From assembly GCF_026343115.1 (NCBI RefSeq), contig NZ_JAPEMC010000003.1, forward strand, positions 434,001 to 498,000: DNA of 64,000 nucleotides. Direction: 5' to 3'. Source of the DNA: Streptomyces sp. NBC_00102 (GTDB lineage: Bacteria > Actinomycetota > Actinomycetes > Streptomycetales > Streptomycetaceae). The position numbers and the translations under genes were made by a program. Positions 46,050-55,655 of the stretch are shown here, one piece after another. How positions within the stretch are numbered: the stretch's first letter is position 1; every line of letters begins with the position of its first letter. The notes below the pieces were generated by a model that saw only the letters and a list, made by a program, of their open reading frames with translations, searched no databases and was not told where the DNA came from.

Positions 46050-46390
46050 GCTTGATCTCTCCGTCTTCACTGTGATCGTCGACACCTCGGCAGGGCGACC
46101 CGGTCGCACGGCCCGCCACGGGATGCGGCGCGATCCGCGTCCGGGCGGCCGTCTCCCGGGTGCCTCCGGGGCACGCTCGAGGCGTCCTGTCCGGATACTC
46201 AGGAGGCTGTCAGGGGGACGGGGCGGCGCGCTTCTGTCATGTGACCAGTCATGCGCCGGCGAAGCACCGCAACGGGACTCCTCCCGCCGACACGACATCG
46301 CTGACCTGGCAGGATGCCTCGGAGCGACTGATGAGAGCGTCGCTCGGCGCCCTTCGGGGCGGGTGGTCGGCGGGTAAGGGAAGAAGCAGC
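46050..46390. promoter_or_regulatory. Divergent region between AraC and LAL regulators
   Basis: 341 bp between the two divergent starts. Both reading frames extend into it but lack coding character and ribosome-binding sites for longer starts. It should hold both promoters. TGTCATGTGACCAGTCATG at about 46236 has two GTCATG half-sites in direct orientation; no known operator was assigned. Confidence 0.4.
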
Positions 46391-49165
46391 ATGGACCTCG
46401 GCATCAAGACGGCCGACGAGCCGGAGATCATGGGCAGGGAGAGTGAGCTGTCACGGCTCTCCGAACTGGTCGACGCCGTGGACGGAACCGGCCCCAAAGT
46501 GCTGGTACTGACCGGCGAGCCCGGGGCCGGCAAGAGCACCCTGGTGGACCGGGCGGCTTCGTACGCCGCCTCCCGCGGCAGGCTCGTGCTCCGGGTACGC
46601 GGCGCCGAGGGTGAGCGGGAGCTCGGCTTCGCCGGGATCCACCAGCTGCTCCACCCTCTCTTCGGCGGCATCGAACGGCTGCCCGCCCATCAGGCCAAGG
46701 CGCTGCGCGTCGCGTTCGGGACGGCGGAGGCGGAACCCTCGCAGCGGCTCGACCCGATGCTGACCCGGCTCGGCGTACTGACCCTCCTCTCGGACGCCGC
46801 CGCGGAGCGGCCGCTGCTCCTCCTCGTCGACGACGCCCAGTGGCTGGATCTAGGCTCCCTGGAGGTACTCGCCTTCGTCGCCCGGCGGCTGGAGGGCGAA
46901 CCCGCCGCCCTGCTGCTCGCCGCGCGGGAGGAGGAGGTTCCGGAGCGGTTCGACCGCGTCTTCCCCCATCTGACGGCCGGTCCACTGGACCGGGCCGCGT
47001 CCGTGCTCCTGCTCAACGCTCAGCCGCATCCGCCCCGGGGCCGGGCCAGGTCCCAGATCCTCCAGCAGGCGGCCGGGAACCCGCTGGCCCTCATCGAGCT
47101 CGCACGTGCCTTCGCGAAGGACCCGAGCCGCCGTGACCGGGGGGCGATCGACTCGCTCCCCCTCACCGCCCGGCTGGAGCAGATATTCGCCGCCGAGCTC
47201 CCCACCCTCCCCGAGGCGACACGGCGGGCCCTGCTCCTCGCGGCGGCGGCCGGCACCGCCCAGCTCTCCGACGTACTCCACACGGTCCCCGGCATGGACG
47301 GCCCCGAGGTGTGGCTGCCCGCCGAGCGGACGGGGCTGATACGTGTCGAGAGCGGCGAGGTGCGGCTGCGCCATCCGCTCGTCCGTTCCGCGATCTACCA
47401 GGCCGCCACCTTCACCGAGCGCCGTGAGGCTCATCTGGTGCTCGCCACCGCCTTCACCGACGAGCCCGACCGCCGCGCCTGGCACCTCGCGGCGGCGGCG
47501 CTCGGCCCGGACGCGGAGGTCGCCGACGCCCTGGCCGAGAGCGCGGAGCGCTCACGCCACCGGGGCGGCTACGCCGCCGCCGCGGCGGCGCTGGAGCGCG
47601 CCGCGGAACTCACCCCGGACCGGGAGCAGCGCGCACGCCGCCTGCTCGCCGCGGCGTGGTCGGCCACGCACGGAGGACATCCGCAGTGGGTGAACGAGAT
47701 CACCTCCCGGGTGGCCGCTCTGACGGAGGAGGCGCAGGTCCTCGCCCAGGCGTCCACACTCGCGGGCTGGTCCCTGGCCGTGACGCTCCGGTACGAGGAC
47801 TCCATCGGCTACCTGTTGCCGGTGGCCGAATCCATGGCCGCCGAGTACCCCGCCCTCGCCCTGGACGCCGCGGGAACGGCCGCGACCCCCGCGTACCGGT
47901 CCGGGAACCCCTTCCACCGGACCGAACTCCTGCGGATCACCGACCTCATCACGGGGGAACCGCGCAAGGTCGACCGCATCTGGGTGCTCGCCTCGTGCGC
48001 CCCCTTCACCGCCCGGGACCGGGCCATGGAGCTCTTCGGCCGTGCGCTGGAAACCGTGTCGGAGGGCGGGCTGTCCGACACCATCGTGCTCGGCGGCGCG
48101 GCCTGGGCGCTGGACGAGACGGATCACGCCGTCCGCCTCCTCGGGCGGGCCATGGACCATCTGCGCCGGGCCGCGACGGCGGGTGCCAACGCGACCGCCG
48201 CGTTCTCGCTCGCCAACTCCCTGTTCGAGAGCGGCGCCTGGACCCACGCCCAGTCCACCGCCGAGGAGGCGTTCTGGATGGCGACGGAGGCGGGCGCGGA
48301 TTACATGGCGGTGGGTTCGCCGCTCCTCCAGGCCACGCTGCGCGCCGCGCGCGGGGACCACGCCGGTGCCCGCGCCCGGGCCCAACAGGCCGTACGCACC
48401 GTCGGCCTGCGCAAGTTGCCGGGCCTGTACGTGAGCCACCGGCGGGCACTCGCCATGGCGGCCCTCGCGGAGGGCGACCACCAGACGGCCTACGAGCAGT
48501 TCCGGCGTACTTTCACCCGGGACTTCCATCCGCGGCCCGTGCATTACCACGCGTCCCTGTACTGCGTCGCCGATCTCGCCGCCGCGGCCGTCCGGGCCGG
48601 GCAGTCGGACGACGCCCGCACCGTGCTCGGGGCCGCCGAGGGGACGCTGATCGGGTCACGCTCCGTCCGGCTGGACGCGATTCTGCACCGTGCCCGGGCG
48701 TTGCTCAGCGAATCCGGCGAGGCCGAGACGCACTTCCGTGCAGCGCTCGACCCGGCCGGCGCCCGATGGCCCTTCGAACACGCGCTGGTCCACCTGGACT
48801 TCGGCGAGTGGCTGCGGCGCCACCGGCGGAGCGCCGAGGCTCGTCCGCTGCTCGGCACCGCCCTGGAGTTCTTCGAACGGCTCGACGCCCGGCCGTGGAT
48901 CGAGCGTGCCTCCTCCGAGCTCCGGGCGGCGGGCGTGGCCGTGACGGCCGTGACCGGTCCCGACGCCGCGGCAGAGCTGACGCCGCAGGAACTCCGGATC
49001 GCCCAACTGGCGGCGGAGGGCCTCACCAACCGGGACATCGGCGCCCGGCTCTATCTGTCGCCGCGGACCATCGGCTTCCACCTGCACAAGATCTTCCCCA
49101 AGCTCGGGGTCACCGCGCGCGGCCAGCTCCGCGACGTGCTGGGGACCGGTCCGGGACCGGACTGA
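46391..49165 (+). CDS. LAL-type LuxR family regulator with ATPase domain
   Basis: 924 residues, the usual size of large ATP-binding LuxR (LAL) regulators. Walker A is GEPGAGKST near residues 42-50 and Walker B is LLLLVDDAQWLD near 145. A long helical TPR-like middle follows. The C-terminus is a LuxR/GerE helix-turn-helix (LTPQELRIAQLAAEGLTNRDIGARLYLSPRTIGFHL). Such proteins often activate antibiotic or sugar-use genes. ATG 46391 is preceded by AAGGGAAG about 8 bp upstream; in-frame codons further upstream lack support. No target gene set is evident; it is some 9 kb from the NRPS locus, and control of that locus would be speculation. Confidence 0.9.
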   Translation: MDLGIKTADEPEIMGRESELSRLSELVDAVDGTGPKVLVLTGEPGAGKSTLVDRAASYAASRGRLVLRVRGAEGERELGFAGIHQLLHPLFGGIERLPAHQAKALRVAFGTAEAEPSQRLDPMLTRLGVLTLLSDAAAERPLLLLVDDAQWLDLGSLEVLAFVARRLEGEPAALLLAAREEEVPERFDRVFPHLTAGPLDRAASVLLLNAQPHPPRGRARSQILQQAAGNPLALIELARAFAKDPSRRDRGAIDSLPLTARLEQIFAAELPTLPEATRRALLLAAAAGTAQLSDVLHTVPGMDGPEVWLPAERTGLIRVESGEVRLRHPLVRSAIYQAATFTERREAHLVLATAFTDEPDRRAWHLAAAALGPDAEVADALAESAERSRHRGGYAAAAAALERAAELTPDREQRARRLLAAAWSATHGGHPQWVNEITSRVAALTEEAQVLAQASTLAGWSLAVTLRYEDSIGYLLPVAESMAAEYPALALDAAGTAATPAYRSGNPFHRTELLRITDLITGEPRKVDRIWVLASCAPFTARDRAMELFGRALETVSEGGLSDTIVLGGAAWALDETDHAVRLLGRAMDHLRRAATAGANATAAFSLANSLFESGAWTHAQSTAEEAFWMATEAGADYMAVGSPLLQATLRAARGDHAGARARAQQAVRTVGLRKLPGLYVSHRRALAMAALAEGDHQTAYEQFRRTFTRDFHPRPVHYHASLYCVADLAAAAVRAGQSDDARTVLGAAEGTLIGSRSVRLDAILHRARALLSESGEAETHFRAALDPAGARWPFEHALVHLDFGEWLRRHRRSAEARPLLGTALEFFERLDARPWIERASSELRAAGVAVTAVTGPDAAAELTPQELRIAQLAAEGLTNRDIGARLYLSPRTIGFHLHKIFPKLGVTARGQLRDVLGTGPGPD

Positions 49166-49169
49166 GCGG

Positions 49170-49544
49170 TCAGTCCCGGTGGGCCACCAGGGCCAGCGCG
49201 CACGCGCCGGCCTGCAAGGCGCCCAGGAGCCGAGCCGGCCCGCGCCGCAGGCGGGCAGGACCGTGGAGGCGGTACCAGCCCTCCAGGGGCCAGGCCGGGG
49301 CGACACCGCGCAGGACGAGTGCCGCCGTGTCGAACCAGCCCGGCGGATCCGCACGCAGCAGGAGGCCGGCCAGTGCGCCCGCGAGGGCCGCAGGGAGCAG
49401 AAGGGGCGAGGCACGCCACGCGAGATCCGCCTTGCTGAACCGGCTCTTGCGCGGGTCCCAGAAGGCCCGCCGGACGAGGACGTACGCACACATGACCACG
49501 GTGACGGCCACGACGAGGACGGCTGACGCGTCGAGCAGGGGCAC
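49170..49544 (-). CDS. Small membrane protein of unknown function
   Basis: About 124 residues. Hydrophobic helices are seen at [41 protein letters not shown] and near the C-terminus (LLGALQAGACALALV). Charged linkers such as RRAFWDPRKSRFSK lie between them. No family was recognised. GTG 49544 is taken as start from GGGA about 8 bp upstream; GTG 49607 is possible. Its stop lies 4 bp from the stop of the LAL gene on the other strand, leaving no room for a separate terminator. Confidence 0.55.
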   Translation of the reverse strand: MPLLDASAVLVVAVTVVMCAYVLVRRAFWDPRKSRFSKADLAWRASPLLLPAALAGALAGLLLRADPPGWFDTAALVLRGVAPAWPLEGWYRLHGPARLRRGPARLLGALQAGACALALVAHRD

Positions 49545-49656
49545 GGTTGTTCCCAGGAGGCGTGGCGGACGTGTGACGGCGGCCCCCGGCCGTCTCCGGC
49601 CGCACACGTCACGTCCGCCTCGGCCGGGGTGGCCCGGTCTCCACGGCCGCCGCTGT

Positions 49657-50427
49657 TCAGGACCGGACGGGCAGGCGCGGCACGCTGTCGATGAGGCGGC
49701 GGGTGTAGGGGTGCGCCGGTGCGCCGAGCACCTGGGAGGTGGCGCCCTGTTCGACGATCTCGCCGCGCTCCAGCACCGCGGTGCGCTCGCAGAGGGTGGC
49801 CACCACCGAGAGGTCGTGGGAGACCATGACCAGCGTGAGGCCCCGCTCCTCCTTGAGTTCGGCCAGCAGGTCGACGACCTTCACCCGGGTGGTGACGTCC
49901 AGGGCGCTGACCGGCTCGTCGGCGAGCAGGACGCGGGGGTCGCAGACCGTGGCGCGGGCGATGGCGATGCGCTGGCGCTGCCCGCCGGAGAACTCGTGCG
50001 GGTAGCGGTCGACGGCGTCGGCCTGGAGCCCGACCCGCTCCAGCGCCGCGGCGACCTTGGGCGCGGCGGTCGTACGGCTGTCGACGCCGAGGGAGCGCAG
50101 GGGCTCCGCGACGATCGCGCCGACCTTCCGGCTGGGGTCGAGCGAGGAGTAGGGGTCCTGAAAGACGCACTGCACGCTGCGCCGGAAGCGGCGCATCTGC
50201 TCGCGGTCCCGGGTGTTCAGGCCGGCCCCGTCGAATCGGACGGCGCCGGCCGTGGGACGGGCGAGACCGAGCAGCAGGCGCAGGAGCGTCGTCTTGCCGG
50301 CGCCCGACTCGCCGACCAGGGCGAGGCTCTCACCGGCCTCGACGGCGAGGGAGACGTCCCGTACCACGTCGGCGGCGGACCCCCGGTAGCGTACGGCGGC
50401 GTCCTTCAGCTCCAGTACGGGCGTCAT
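49657..50427 (-). CDS. Peptide ABC transporter ATP-binding protein (DppF/OppF-like)
   Basis: 256 residues. Walker A is GESGAGKTT, the Q-loop lies in CVFQDPYSSLDP, the ABC signature is FSGGQRQRIAIARA, Walker B is VLLADEPVSALD, and the H-loop is VMVSHDLSVV. The C-terminal APAHPYTRRLIDSVP is the hallmark of oligopeptide/dipeptide importer ATPases. It is the last gene of the transporter operon, and its ATG overlaps the stop of the preceding ATPase gene (ATGA). It should pair with that protein to power the two permeases. Confidence 0.93.
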   Translation of the reverse strand: MTPVLELKDAAVRYRGSAADVVRDVSLAVEAGESLALVGESGAGKTTLLRLLLGLARPTAGAVRFDGAGLNTRDREQMRRFRRSVQCVFQDPYSSLDPSRKVGAIVAEPLRSLGVDSRTTAAPKVAAALERVGLQADAVDRYPHEFSGGQRQRIAIARATVCDPRVLLADEPVSALDVTTRVKVVDLLAELKEERGLTLVMVSHDLSVVATLCERTAVLERGEIVEQGATSQVLGAPAHPYTRRLIDSVPRLPVRS

Positions 50428-51224
50428 CGCGCGCTCCTCAGGTCCAGGGCGGATTCCAGCTTGCGGGCGCTGGCGACCAGGGTGCGGGTGTACTCCTCGC
50501 GGGGTGCGTGCACCACGTCGTGGACGGCGCCCTGCTCGACGGCCCGGCCGTCCTTCATGACGAGTACCCGGTCGGTGACCTTGGCGACGACGGCGAGGTC
50601 GTGGCTGACGAACAGCACGGCCATCTCCCGTTCCCGCACCAGGCCGTCGATCAGTTCCAGCATCTCCGCCTGGACGGAGACGTCCAGGGCGGTGGTGGGT
50701 TCGTCGGCGATGAGCAGCTTGGGTTCGCAGGCGAGTGCCATGGCGAGGGCGACGCGCTGACGCTGTCCGCCGGAGATCTCGTGGGCGAAGGCGCGGGAGA
50801 TCCGCTCGGGTTCGGGCAGCCGGACCTGTTCCAGGGCCTCGACCACGGCGGCGCGCAGGGGCTTGCCCTTGAGGCCGGTGCGCCGGGCGAGCGGTTCGGC
50901 GATCTGGCGGCCGAGCCGCATCAGCGGGTCGAGCGCTGTCAGCGGTTCCTGGAAGACGATGGCCGCGTCGCGTCCGCGGACGGAGGTGAGGCGCTTCTCG
51001 GGGGCGCCCACCGTCTGGGTACCGGCGAGCTCGACGCTGCCGGACGAGGTCATGCCCTCGGGGAGCAGTCCGAGCACCGCGAGGGTGGTCAGGGACTTGC
51101 CGGAGCCGGACTCGCCGATGAGGCCGAGTCGCTCGCCGCCGTCGAGGGAGAAGGACAGGTCGTCGACGAGGGTCCGGCCGTCGTCGGTCCGGACGGTCAG
51201 TCCCGTCACGTCGAGGAGAGTCAC
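50424..51224 (-). CDS. Peptide ABC transporter ATP-binding protein (DppD/OppD-like)
   Basis: 266 residues. It carries Walker A GESGSGKS, IVFQEPLTALDPLM (Q-loop), the signature ISGGQRQRVALAMA, Walker B LLIADEPTTALD and the switch histidine in FVSHDLAVV. The tail APREEYTRTLVAS matches peptide-importer ATPases but is shorter than typical OppD, lacking much of the cysteine-containing C-terminal extension. The GTG start overlaps the upstream permease stop (GTGA), and its own stop overlaps the next ATPase start. It is the second ATPase of the importer. Confidence 0.92.
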   Translation of the reverse strand: MTLLDVTGLTVRTDDGRTLVDDLSFSLDGGERLGLIGESGSGKSLTTLAVLGLLPEGMTSSGSVELAGTQTVGAPEKRLTSVRGRDAAIVFQEPLTALDPLMRLGRQIAEPLARRTGLKGKPLRAAVVEALEQVRLPEPERISRAFAHEISGGQRQRVALAMALACEPKLLIADEPTTALDVSVQAEMLELIDGLVREREMAVLFVSHDLAVVAKVTDRVLVMKDGRAVEQGAVHDVVHAPREEYTRTLVASARKLESALDLRSAR

Positions 51225-52105
51225 GCGCGCCTCCGCCGGGTGGCCGGGTCGAGGGTGTCCCGCAGGCCGTCGGCGATGAGGTTCACGCCGATGACGAGGA
51301 GGACGAGCAGGATGCCGGGCGCGAGGGCGCCGACGGGTGCCGTGGTGAAGGTGGCCTGGGCCTCCTGGAGCATGCGGCCCCACGAGGCGTTGGGCGGCGG
51401 TGCGCCGAGGCCGAGGTAGGACAGTCCGGCTTCGGCGAGCACCGCGAGCCCGAACTGCAGGGCGAGGTTGACCACCAGCGTCGGCCAGATGTTGGGCAGC
51501 ACGTGGGAGAGGACGGTACGCGGCCAGGTGGTGCCGGAGGTGCGTGCGGCGGTGATGTAGTCCCGTGCCAGGACCCGCTTGACGAGGATGCGTACCAGTC
51601 GCGCCACGACGGCGCTCTGCGCCAGACCGATCGCGAGGACCGCCGAGCCGAGCGTCGCCGAGCGGGCGGCGACGATGAGCATTGCCAGCAGCAGCGTCGG
51701 GAAGGCGATGAGGATGTCCAGCAGCGCCGAGAAGGTGTCGTCGAGCCAGCCCTGCGCGAACGCGGCGAGTACGCCCAGGGTGATCCCGATGAGCGCGGCC
51801 ACGGCCACCGAGCCGAGGCCCGCCTCGACGGCGATGCGGGAGCCGGTCATCACCTGGGTGAACAGGTCGCGGCCGAGCTTGTCGGTGCCGAGCAGGTGGC
51901 CGCCGCCGGGGCCGTCGAGCCGTCCGCCGGAGGTGTCCTCCGCGTCGAAGGGCAGCCAGAAGACCGACACCAGCGCCAGCAGCGCTATCAGTCCGGCGAG
52001 TACACAGCCGACGACGAGGTTGGCGGAGCGGCGGGAGCGGCGCTTGGCCGTCGCCGGCGCGGTTGCCGGAGCGTCCGCCGAGGTGATCAGGTCGGTCCGG
52101 GTCAT
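51221..52105 (-). CDS. Peptide ABC transporter permease (DppC/OppC-like)
   Basis: 294 residues with a cytoplasmic N-terminus and about six membrane helices. The motif LLGTDKLGRDLFTQVMTGSRIAVEAG is characteristic of DppC/OppC permeases. The EAA loop appears as ARDYITAARTSGTTWPRTVLSHVLPNIWP, and AEAGLSYLGLGAPPPNASWG is also conserved. It forms the membrane channel with the neighbouring permease. Start and stop overlap the adjacent genes by a few bases. Confidence 0.93.
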   Translation of the reverse strand: MTRTDLITSADAPATAPATAKRRSRRSANLVVGCVLAGLIALLALVSVFWLPFDAEDTSGGRLDGPGGGHLLGTDKLGRDLFTQVMTGSRIAVEAGLGSVAVAALIGITLGVLAAFAQGWLDDTFSALLDILIAFPTLLLAMLIVAARSATLGSAVLAIGLAQSAVVARLVRILVKRVLARDYITAARTSGTTWPRTVLSHVLPNIWPTLVVNLALQFGLAVLAEAGLSYLGLGAPPPNASWGRMLQEAQATFTTAPVGALAPGILLVLLVIGVNLIADGLRDTLDPATRRRRA

Positions 52106-53067
52106 CGGGCACCTCCCGAGAGTCGGCCGCGCAGCCGCGGGTCGATGATCCGCTGGACCAGGTCGGCGACGAAGCCGATCAGGAGTACCGCGAGGGTGGA
52201 GACGAACAGAACGCCCTGGATGACCGGGTAGTCGTGCTGGGAGATGCCGTTCGCGAGCATCGAGCCGAGGCCCGGGAGCGCGTACACCGACTCCACGACG
52301 ACGGCTCCGAGCAGGGTGGAGGCGAGCTCGATGCCGAGGATGGAGATCACCGGGACGGCGGCGTTGCGCAGGCCGTGCCGCCACATGGCGCGCCCGAAGG
52401 ACGAGCCGAGGGCGCGTGCCGTACGCAGGTGGTCGCTGCCGAGGACGTCCAGGGTGGCGGAGCGTACGTAGCGGATCAGGGAGGCGCTCATCACCAGGGC
52501 GATGGTCACCACCGGCAGCACCAGGGCGCGGACGGCCTCGGCGGGGTCGGCCCAGCCGTCCGGCGGGAAGCCGCCGGACGGGAGCCAGCGCGCGTTCAGC
52601 GCGAAGATCCAGATGAGGATCATGCCGAGCCAGAACACGGGGACCGCGATGCCCAGCTGGGACACGCCGCTGAGCAGCGCGCCGTACCAGGTGCGGCGCT
52701 TGTACGCGGCCACGAACCCGGCCGGTACGGCCACCAGGACGGCGAGGACGAACGCGGCCAGGGTGAGCGGGACGGTGACGTTGAGCCGGGCGCTGACCTC
52801 GGGGCCCACCGGGAGCGAGCTGACGAACGAGGTACCGAGGTCCCCGCTCGCCAGCTGCCCGATCCAGTGGGTGAACTGCTCGGGCAGCGGCCGGTCGGAG
52901 CCGATGGAGTGGCGGGCCGCGGCGATCTGCTCGGGGCTGGCGCCGACCGAGGTGAGTGCGTTGGCCGGGTCGCCGGGGAGCAGGCGCAGCAGTGCGAAGA
53001 GCACCACGCTCGCCAGGGCCAGCGACACCAGGAGGAAGGCGAACCGGCGCAGGAGGTAGCGCGCCAT
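52102..53067 (-). CDS. Peptide ABC transporter permease (DppB/OppB-like)
   Basis: 321 residues. It begins MARYLLRRFAFLLVSLALASVVLFALLRLLPGDPA, typical of DppB/OppB. An EAA loop (DHLRTARALGSSFGRAMWRHGLRNA) and a C-terminal FVADLVQRIIDPRLR follow. About six membrane helices are visible. It overlaps the substrate-binding gene stop by one base and the next permease start by four, so the set is tightly coupled. Confidence 0.93.
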   Translation of the reverse strand: MARYLLRRFAFLLVSLALASVVLFALLRLLPGDPANALTSVGASPEQIAAARHSIGSDRPLPEQFTHWIGQLASGDLGTSFVSSLPVGPEVSARLNVTVPLTLAAFVLAVLVAVPAGFVAAYKRRTWYGALLSGVSQLGIAVPVFWLGMILIWIFALNARWLPSGGFPPDGWADPAEAVRALVLPVVTIALVMSASLIRYVRSATLDVLGSDHLRTARALGSSFGRAMWRHGLRNAAVPVISILGIELASTLLGAVVVESVYALPGLGSMLANGISQHDYPVIQGVLFVSTLAVLLIGFVADLVQRIIDPRLRGRLSGGAR

Positions 53068-54587
53068 CAGCCCGTCTTCTTGATGTCGTAGGCGAAGAAC
53101 TGGGAGTTCAGACCGTTGACCGGGTAGCCGGAGAGCTTGGTGCTCGCGACGACGATCTGCGGGTAGAGGTAGAGCCAGTCGCTGGCGGCGTCCTTCGCGG
53201 TCTGCTCGTTGACCTTCTTGAGCAGTGCGGTCTGCGCGGCCGTGCCGGGCGCCTCCTCGGCCTCCTTGACCCACTGGGTGACCTGCGGGTTGTCGTAGCC
53301 CCAGTAGAAGTCGGGGTTTCCGTACCAGACCAGGTCGCGGTCGTTGACGTGCTCCTGGAGCGTGGCCGAGAAGTCGTGGTTCTTGTAGACCTTCGTGTAC
53401 CACTCGTCGGGGGTGATCGTGTTGATCTTGACGGTGATGCCGACCTTGGCGAGCTGGGATTTGATGAAGGTCGCGGCGGTCGGGTGCGGGTCGTAGTTCG
53501 GGGTGTCGAGGGTGAAGCTGAAGCCCTTGGCGTATCCGGCCTCGGCGAGCAGCTTCTTGGCCTTCGTCACGTCGTAGGCGTTGACGGAGGTGAGGTCCTC
53601 GTACCAGGGGTCGGTGGGCGGGACCATCGAGCCGATCTGCTTGCCGTAGCCGCCCCAGACGGACTCCAGGAGCTTCTTGTCGTCGATGGCGGCTGAGACG
53701 GCCTGGCGGACCTTGACGTCGGTGAAGGGCTTGGCCTTGTCGTTGAAGGCCAGCAGCAGCTTGGTGGTGGAGTCGCCGTCGTTGACCTTGTAGGAGCCGT
53801 TGCTCTTGAACTGCTCCAGGGCGTCGGGCGACTGCTCGCTGGTGACCACGTCGACGGCGTTGGTCAGCAGCGCGTTGTTCAGCGCGGTGGCGTCCTTGTA
53901 GTAGTGGAAGACGACCTGCTTGTTGGCGGCGGCGTCGCCCCAGTAGCCGGCGAAGCGGTTCAGGCTCAGCGCGGAACCGCGGGTCCACTTGTTCAGGGTG
54001 TACGGCCCGGTACCGTCCTCGGACGTCTTCAGGTTCTTCGCCTGGGCGTTGATGATCCAGACGTAGGAGAGGTTGTAGACGAAGGAGACCGACTTCTGGG
54101 ACAGCGTGACCTTCACGGTCCGCGCGTCCGGGGTGGCGATGTCCTTGACGACCTCGAGGTTGCTCTTGCGGGCGGACTGGGAGTCGTCCGCGAGCACCTT
54201 CTCCAGGCTGTACTTGACGTCCTCGCTGGTGAGGGCCTTGCCGCTGTGGAACTTCACGCCGTCGCGCAGGGTGAAGGTGTAGGTGAGGCCGTCGGCGCTG
54301 GTCCGGTAGTCGTCGGCGAGGAGCTTGTCGACCTTGCCGTCGTCGGTGAGCCGGAACAGCCCCTCGTAGACGTTGCCGTTGAGCACCTCGGTGACGCCTT
54401 GGCCGCCGCCGGCGGTGTTGTCGAGGTTCTGGGGCTCGTAGAGGGAGCCGATGTTGACGATCGCGTCCTTGTTCCAGGTACCGCCGCCGGAGGCGCTGGT
54501 GCCGCCGGAGCCGCCGCAGGCGGTCAGGGTCACGGCGAGGGCCGCGACGGTCGTGGCGGCGAAGAGGGCGTTCTTCTTGGTGCTCAT
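53067..54587 (-). CDS. Extracellular solute-binding lipoprotein, family 5 (peptide importer)
   Basis: 506 residues. A lipoprotein signal ends in the lipobox LTAC at Cys24, followed by a glycine/serine linker. The SBP family 5 pattern is clear: EPQNLDNTAGG, LADDYRTSADGLTYTFTLRDGVKFHSGKALTSEDVKYSLEKV, and FTDVKVRQAVSAAIDDKKLLESVWGG. It should capture a peptide, or another ligand of this family such as an opine or nickel complex, for the adjacent permeases. The start is ATG 54587. A DUF1684 gene lies 53 bp upstream on the same strand. Confidence 0.93.
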   Translation of the reverse strand: MSTKKNALFAATTVAALAVTLTACGGSGGTSASGGGTWNKDAIVNIGSLYEPQNLDNTAGGGQGVTEVLNGNVYEGLFRLTDDGKVDKLLADDYRTSADGLTYTFTLRDGVKFHSGKALTSEDVKYSLEKVLADDSQSARKSNLEVVKDIATPDARTVKVTLSQKSVSFVYNLSYVWIINAQAKNLKTSEDGTGPYTLNKWTRGSALSLNRFAGYWGDAAANKQVVFHYYKDATALNNALLTNAVDVVTSEQSPDALEQFKSNGSYKVNDGDSTTKLLLAFNDKAKPFTDVKVRQAVSAAIDDKKLLESVWGGYGKQIGSMVPPTDPWYEDLTSVNAYDVTKAKKLLAEAGYAKGFSFTLDTPNYDPHPTAATFIKSQLAKVGITVKINTITPDEWYTKVYKNHDFSATLQEHVNDRDLVWYGNPDFYWGYDNPQVTQWVKEAEEAPGTAAQTALLKKVNEQTAKDAASDWLYLYPQIVVASTKLSGYPVNGLNSQFFAYDIKKTG

Positions 54588-54640
54588 GGCGTGAGGGCTC
54601 TTTCGGTGCGTGGAGCTGCGGGGCGGTGGGGTACCGGTGA

Positions 54641-55381
54641 TCAGTGCTGCGCGTCGGAGCCGTCGCGGAAGACGGGGAGCTTCTCGCCGGCCTCGATGGG
54701 CAGGTGGAAGCGGTTCTGCCGCGGCGGCATCGGACAGTTGTACTGATCGGAGAACCCGCAGGGCGGCACGAAGGCCTGGTTGAAGTCGAGGACGACCCGG
54801 CTCTCGTCCTCGGTGCGCCGCACGAAGAGGAAGCGGCCGGCGCCGTAGGTGGAGTCACCGTTGGTCGGGTCGCCGAAGACGAGCAGCAGGGTGCCGTCGT
54901 CGTCGAAGGCGCTCAGGGTGTAGTCGCGGCCGTCGAAGGTGAGCGCGATGTCGCCCGGGACGACCAGGTCGCGGCTGCCGCCGTTGTCCCGGATGTGCTC
55001 GAAGGCGACGCGCCGGGCGCCGGGGACGGGCGTGTACGTGGCCTCCAGCACCAGGGCGGGGTCGTACGCGAAGGTGTCGACCCGCTCGAAGTCGTGGATG
55101 GCGGGTGCGTCGGCGTCCCAGAACCGCAGGCCCCGCTCGGGCTCGCCGCTGACCAGGTCGGTGCGCCGGACCTCGGTGACGGTCACGGTGTCCGGCGCCT
55201 GCGCGCGGGCGGCCTCCGCGTCCGGGGTCTCCCCCGTCGGCGCCCAGCGGGTCTCGACCAGGGCGAGGTTGCCCATGGGGGACGTGAGCGCGCGGTGACG
55301 CTCGGCACGCCAGGCGTCCCACTCCTCCGCCGGGTCGACGGTGGGGCGGGCGGGGGTGGAGTCGGACACGGCAGTACTCAT
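54641..55381 (-). CDS. DUF1684 domain-containing protein
   Basis: 246 residues. The C-terminal block FNQAFVPPCGFSDQYNCPMPPRQNRFHLPIEAGEK and the N-terminal EEWDAWRAERHRALTSPMGNLALVETRW are diagnostic of DUF1684, a family of unknown biochemical function. It has no signal peptide. ATG 55381 is chosen because family similarity starts soon after; ATG 55405 is possible. It is the first gene of the peptide-transporter operon, 53 bp ahead of the solute-binding gene, which suggests a role with the imported compound (inference). Confidence 0.82.
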   Translation of the reverse strand: MSTAVSDSTPARPTVDPAEEWDAWRAERHRALTSPMGNLALVETRWAPTGETPDAEAARAQAPDTVTVTEVRRTDLVSGEPERGLRFWDADAPAIHDFERVDTFAYDPALVLEATYTPVPGARRVAFEHIRDNGGSRDLVVPGDIALTFDGRDYTLSAFDDDGTLLLVFGDPTNGDSTYGAGRFLFVRRTEDESRVVLDFNQAFVPPCGFSDQYNCPMPPRQNRFHLPIEAGEKLPVFRDGSDAQH

Positions 55382-55449
55382 TCGTCTAGGCGGGGCAGCC
55401 CTCATCGCCCTCTACTACCGGACGTGAATTCATGGCCAAAGCATCCCCT

Positions 55450-55478
55450 TTATTGACCATAAGTCCCTCTAATGTCAA
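55450..55478 (-). promoter_or_regulatory. Promoter of the DUF1684-transporter operon
   Basis: On the minus strand TTGACA (55478-55473) is followed after 17 bp by CAATAA (55455-55450), in a distinctly AT-rich patch. The operon's first start is about 70 bp downstream. A consensus -35 box is uncommon at this GC content, so a housekeeping-type promoter is likely. Confidence 0.6.
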
Positions 55479-55655
55479 ACCTTCGCTCCACATGGCGAGA
55501 CGGCCGTCCCGGCCACCGGAAGCTCCCACTCCGCTCCTTCGACCACTGGAGGATCTCAAGTCATGGTGTGGCCAGGGGACTTGCGGGAACCCGTGATGTG
55601 CAGGCCGGTCCGTCCCGGACCGGCACCCAGGGTGACCGTCCCAAGGAGCGAGAAG

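Noticed and set aside
55386..55460. A 24-codon minus-strand ORF (MVNKGDALAMNS...) in the transporter leader, considered as a regulatory peptide
   Set aside because: It overlaps the predicted -10 region and has no recognised leader motif; coding evidence is too weak.
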